Part shown: piece after piece, positions 4,772-7,080 of the stretch
Position numbering within the stretch: the first letter of the stretch is position 1
Layout: each line of letters begins with the position of its first letter
From: Ferruginibacter sp.
GTDB taxonomy: Bacteria > Bacteroidota > Bacteroidia > Chitinophagales > Chitinophagaceae
Assembly: GCA_025362765.1 (NCBI GenBank)
Contig: JANYFI010000228.1
Location: 1 to 7,080 of the forward strand
Reading direction: 5' to 3'
Length of the DNA: 7,080 nucleotides
Translations under genes and position numbers: made by a program
The notes under the pieces: model-generated
What the model was told of the DNA's origin: nothing
Seen by the model: only the letters and a program-made list of their open reading frames with translations
Database searches by the model: none

Positions 4772-7080
4772 TTAAAAATTAAAGTTTGCACCAATGGTTA
4801 TTGACCTGGCAGACGGGTATTGCGCCACATCTACGCCTCGTTGCTTATTGCCATCCGTGTAACCAAGTTCGGGTGTGTACCCCCGGTATTTGGTAAGATA
4901 AAATGCATTGTAACAACTGGCATACAACCTGATTTCAGGAAATTGTACCGTACCGATTTTTGGCTTTGCAAAAGTGTATCCAATCGAAACGTTTTTCAAT
5001 GCCAGGTAATTTCCCTTTTCAATCCATAAATCAGATGAACGGTAGTTTTGATTGGCATTGGCTCTGCTCAAACGTGGAATGCTGTTGCTGGTTCCTTCAC
5101 CATGCCAGCGGTTTAACGCTTCGCTATACATGTTATATACCTGTGTAGCATCCAGGCCTGCCATGCGGTCCGCATTGTATAACTCGAAACCAAACGCACC
5201 TGCAAAAGAAAAACCGAAATCAATATGCTGGTACCGCAGACTTCCGTTAATGCCCAATACCATGGATGGATTTGGGTTGCCAAGGTATACCCGGTCTTTA
5301 TCATCTACAATACCATCGCCATTCAAATCACGAAACCGTACATCCCCTGGTTTAATGTTAGCTTTGTTGGGGTCATTGCTGATATTGGCGTCTTTATCAA
5401 TATCGCCCTGGTTTTGGTACAAGCCATTTGTTTTAAATCCATAAAAAGAAGCAATGGGTTGTCCTTCATATGTGCGGGAAGTTTCCAACGATTCCCTGCC
5501 ATAAAATACCGAACTGATGTAGTCTGAATTGGTGCCGTATAACAAGGTAACCTTGTTCTTAATAAACGAGGCATTTCCCCCAATGGAATAAGCTACTTTA
5601 CCCACCTTATTTTGATAATTTAAATCCACTTCAATACCGTGGTTATTTAAAGTACCAATGTTTTGATTGGGAATGGTAACATTGCCGCTGCCATACGATA
5701 AATTCACGTTGGCACCATAAGTTTCCACCAAAGAATAAGGGATAAGCATGTCTTTGGTATTTTTATCGAACCAGGTAAGCGTACCGGTTAAGTGATTTTT
5801 TAACATCCCAAACTCGAGACTGATGTTTTTCATTTCAGCTCTTTCCCATGTAATGTTTGGATTGGCAAGACTTGTTACAAAAGAGCCATCCACCACATTG
5901 GTACCCGTACCAAAAGCGTAGTTGATGCCGCCGCTGCGGATGATGGACAGGTATTGAAAGTCGGGTATATTCTGGTTACCCAGTTGCCCCCATCCGGCAG
6001 TTAATTTCAGGTTATTTACAAAATCAACATTGTTTTTAAAAAACGATTCATCAGAAATGCGCCATCCTGCTGATACAGCCGGAAAATACCCCCAGCGGCC
6101 ATCTGCAGGAAATTTGCTTGAACCGTCTGCACGCAGGGTAGCTGTTAACAGGTAACGGCCCAAATAGCTATAATTCGCCCTGGCAAAATAAGACATTAAG
6201 CCAGCCGAACTGCGTGAGCCACCAGAGGATTGATTGGCACTGCTACCATTGTCAAGTATGCGATGATCATCGGCCGGATCAGGATAGCCGCTTCTTGCAG
6301 CAAAGTATCCATCGTTTTTAAATGATTGCGCAGAGTAGCCAACAACAAGATTAAGGTTGTGGTTTTTGGCAATTTGTTTATTGTAGGTAAGAAACAATTC
6401 ATTCAGCAATGAAGTTGATTCGGAATAAGAGCGCCTTAACGAGGCCAAACCATTTACCCTGGTTTGATCGGGCGTGGCAACTGAAAAATTATAGCCATTG
6501 TAACTGTTGTAATCGTAAGCAATGTTGGCTTTAAATTTTAATCCTTTAATGATATCCACTTCTGCATACGCATTGGCAAGCAGGTGATTGTTTTTATTAA
6601 ACTGGTCGGTAACTGCGGCAGTAAAAACGGGGTTGTTGATGTCGCCCAGTTCATTGTCTGCTTTTGAACTTCCCCAGCTTCCATCTGCATTTTGTACCGG
6701 TATAGCAGGATTGAAACGCAATGCGGACCACACCAAACCAGTTTGTGTTGAACGGGTATCCAATCCGCTGTTATTGGTAAAAGAATACAACACGTTTTCG
6801 CCAACTTTTAACCAGCTGGCAACTTTGTGTTCTGAATTAATTCGGGAACTGTACCTTTTAAAAAATGAATTTTGAATCATTCCTCTTTCATCATAGTAGT
6901 TACCAGAGATGCTGTAATTTGAAATAGCATTGCCGCCGCGTATGGCAACATCTGCATTGGTTACTTTACCGGTTCCAAACAAGGCTCTTTGCCAGTCGGT
7001 ATGTTGTGTTGCATAATTGGGATCATTCCAGATAGCGGGAACAGGTGAATTGTCATTGGTAAATTCTTCTTTTTTTAGCG
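4772..7080 (-). CDS. SusC/RagA-family TonB-linked outer-membrane transporter, N-terminus outside the window
   Basis: This is the TonB-dependent beta-barrel channel that imports the substrate held by the SusD partner. The frame is open to the window edge, giving 768 visible residues of a protein usually about 1,000-1,100 long. The signal peptide, carboxypeptidase-regulatory-like domain, TonB box and most of the plug are therefore not seen. Visible text starts LKKEEFTNDN and soon reaches TDWQRALF, the usual plug-to-barrel junction, then VTNADVAIRGG and the first strands (YSISGNYYDERGMIQNS). A calcium-loop-like D-L-N-G-D-G-I-V-D-D-K-D-R at visible residues 584-596, followed by LGNPNPS, is the typical SusC C-terminal signature. 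The last strand ends GANFNF with a terminal Phe, as outer-membrane assembly requires. A shorter frame start at a TTG (6982) is an artefact, since family homology runs through it. The gene lies 11 bp before susD; the promoter lies beyond the right edge. Confidence 0.96.
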   Translation of the reverse strand, partial: LKKEEFTNDNSPVPAIWNDPNYATQHTDWQRALFGTGKVTNADVAIRGGNAISNYSISGNYYDERGMIQNSFFKRYSSRINSEHKVASWLKVGENVLYSFTNNSGLDTRSTQTGLVWSALRFNPAIPVQNADGSWGSSKADNELGDINNPVFTAAVTDQFNKNNHLLANAYAEVDIIKGLKFKANIAYDYNSYNGYNFSVATPDQTRVNGLASLRRSYSESTSLLNELFLTYNKQIAKNHNLNLVVGYSAQSFKNDGYFAARSGYPDPADDHRILDNGSSANQSSGGSRSSAGLMSYFARANYSYLGRYLLTATLRADGSSKFPADGRWGYFPAVSAGWRISDESFFKNNVDFVNNLKLTAGWGQLGNQNIPDFQYLSIIRSGGINYAFGTGTNVVDGSFVTSLANPNITWERAEMKNISLEFGMLKNHLTGTLTWFDKNTKDMLIPYSLVETYGANVNLSYGSGNVTIPNQNIGTLNNHGIEVDLNYQNKVGKVAYSIGGNASFIKNKVTLLYGTNSDYISSVFYGRESLETSRTYEGQPIASFYGFKTNGLYQNQGDIDKDANISNDPNKANIKPGDVRFRDLNGDGIVDDKDRVYLGNPNPSMVLGINGSLRYQHIDFGFSFAGAFGFELYNADRMAGLDATQVYNMYSEALNRWHGEGTSNSIPRLSRANANQNYRSSDLWIEKGNYLALKNVSIGYTFAKPKIGTVQFPEIRLYASCYNAFYLTKYRGYTPELGYTDGNKQRGVDVAQYPSARSITIGANFNF

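Noticed and set aside
5052..5527. Overlapping plus-strand open frames of 130 and 100 residues
   Set aside because: Both are antisense to the conserved C-terminal half of susC, including the NGDG loop, and read as random Cys/Pro/Ile-rich sequence. The real coding signal is on the minus strand.
6538..6804. An 88-residue minus-strand frame inside susC
   Set aside because: It is a shifted frame within continuous SusC homology. The susC frame is open throughout, so there is no frameshift.
6982..7080. Treating susC as starting at 6982
   Set aside because: The codon there is TTG and the frame continues upstream to the edge with typical plug-end sequence, TDWQRALF.

Overview
The window looks like chromosomal DNA from the Bacteroidota, most likely a Chitinophagaceae- or Sphingobacteriales-type soil or freshwater bacterium. 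The main reasons are an adjacent SusC/SusD pair, a RagB/SusD C-terminus ending in QNPNY, an A-rich stretch instead of a Shine-Dalgarno site before susD, and a TATATTTG box matching the Bacteroidota -7 promoter consensus. Base composition is moderate to AT-leaning. The genus assignment is inference only. All four recognisable intact genes and both edge-truncated genes' coding frames lie on the minus strand.

Layout from left to right: (1) 1-743 holds the first 247 residues of an RND inner-membrane efflux pump (AcrB/MexB type), cut by the window edge. (2) 781-1944 holds its periplasmic adaptor lipoprotein (AcrA/MexA type), 37 bp upstream in the same transcription unit. (3) 1945-2194 is a leader with a candidate promoter. 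(4) 2195-2584 encodes a small four-helix DoxX-family membrane protein. (5) 2585-3200 is a 616-bp stretch with no intact gene. It contains short dyad repeats near the doxX start, a decayed plus-strand tail that resembles the C-terminus of large Bacteroidota glycoside hydrolases (GH106/GH2-like), and a strong bidirectional terminator. (6) 3201-4760 is a SusD-family glycan-binding lipoprotein. (7) 4772-7080 is a SusC-family TonB-dependent transporter that lacks its N-terminus because of the window edge.

Functionally there are two modules. The adaptor and RND pump would form a tripartite exporter with an outer-membrane TolC-like protein that is not seen here. SusC and SusD would form an outer-membrane uptake complex for an oligosaccharide or other large nutrient; SusD is the lid and SusC the TonB-driven channel. 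The hydrolase remnant convergent with susCD suggests that this was once, or still is beyond the right edge, part of a polysaccharide utilisation locus that has lost an enzyme on this side. I see no RNA genes, CRISPR array, insertion sequence or clearly undescribed system. The most notable item is the hydrolase fossil and its relation to the shared terminator.
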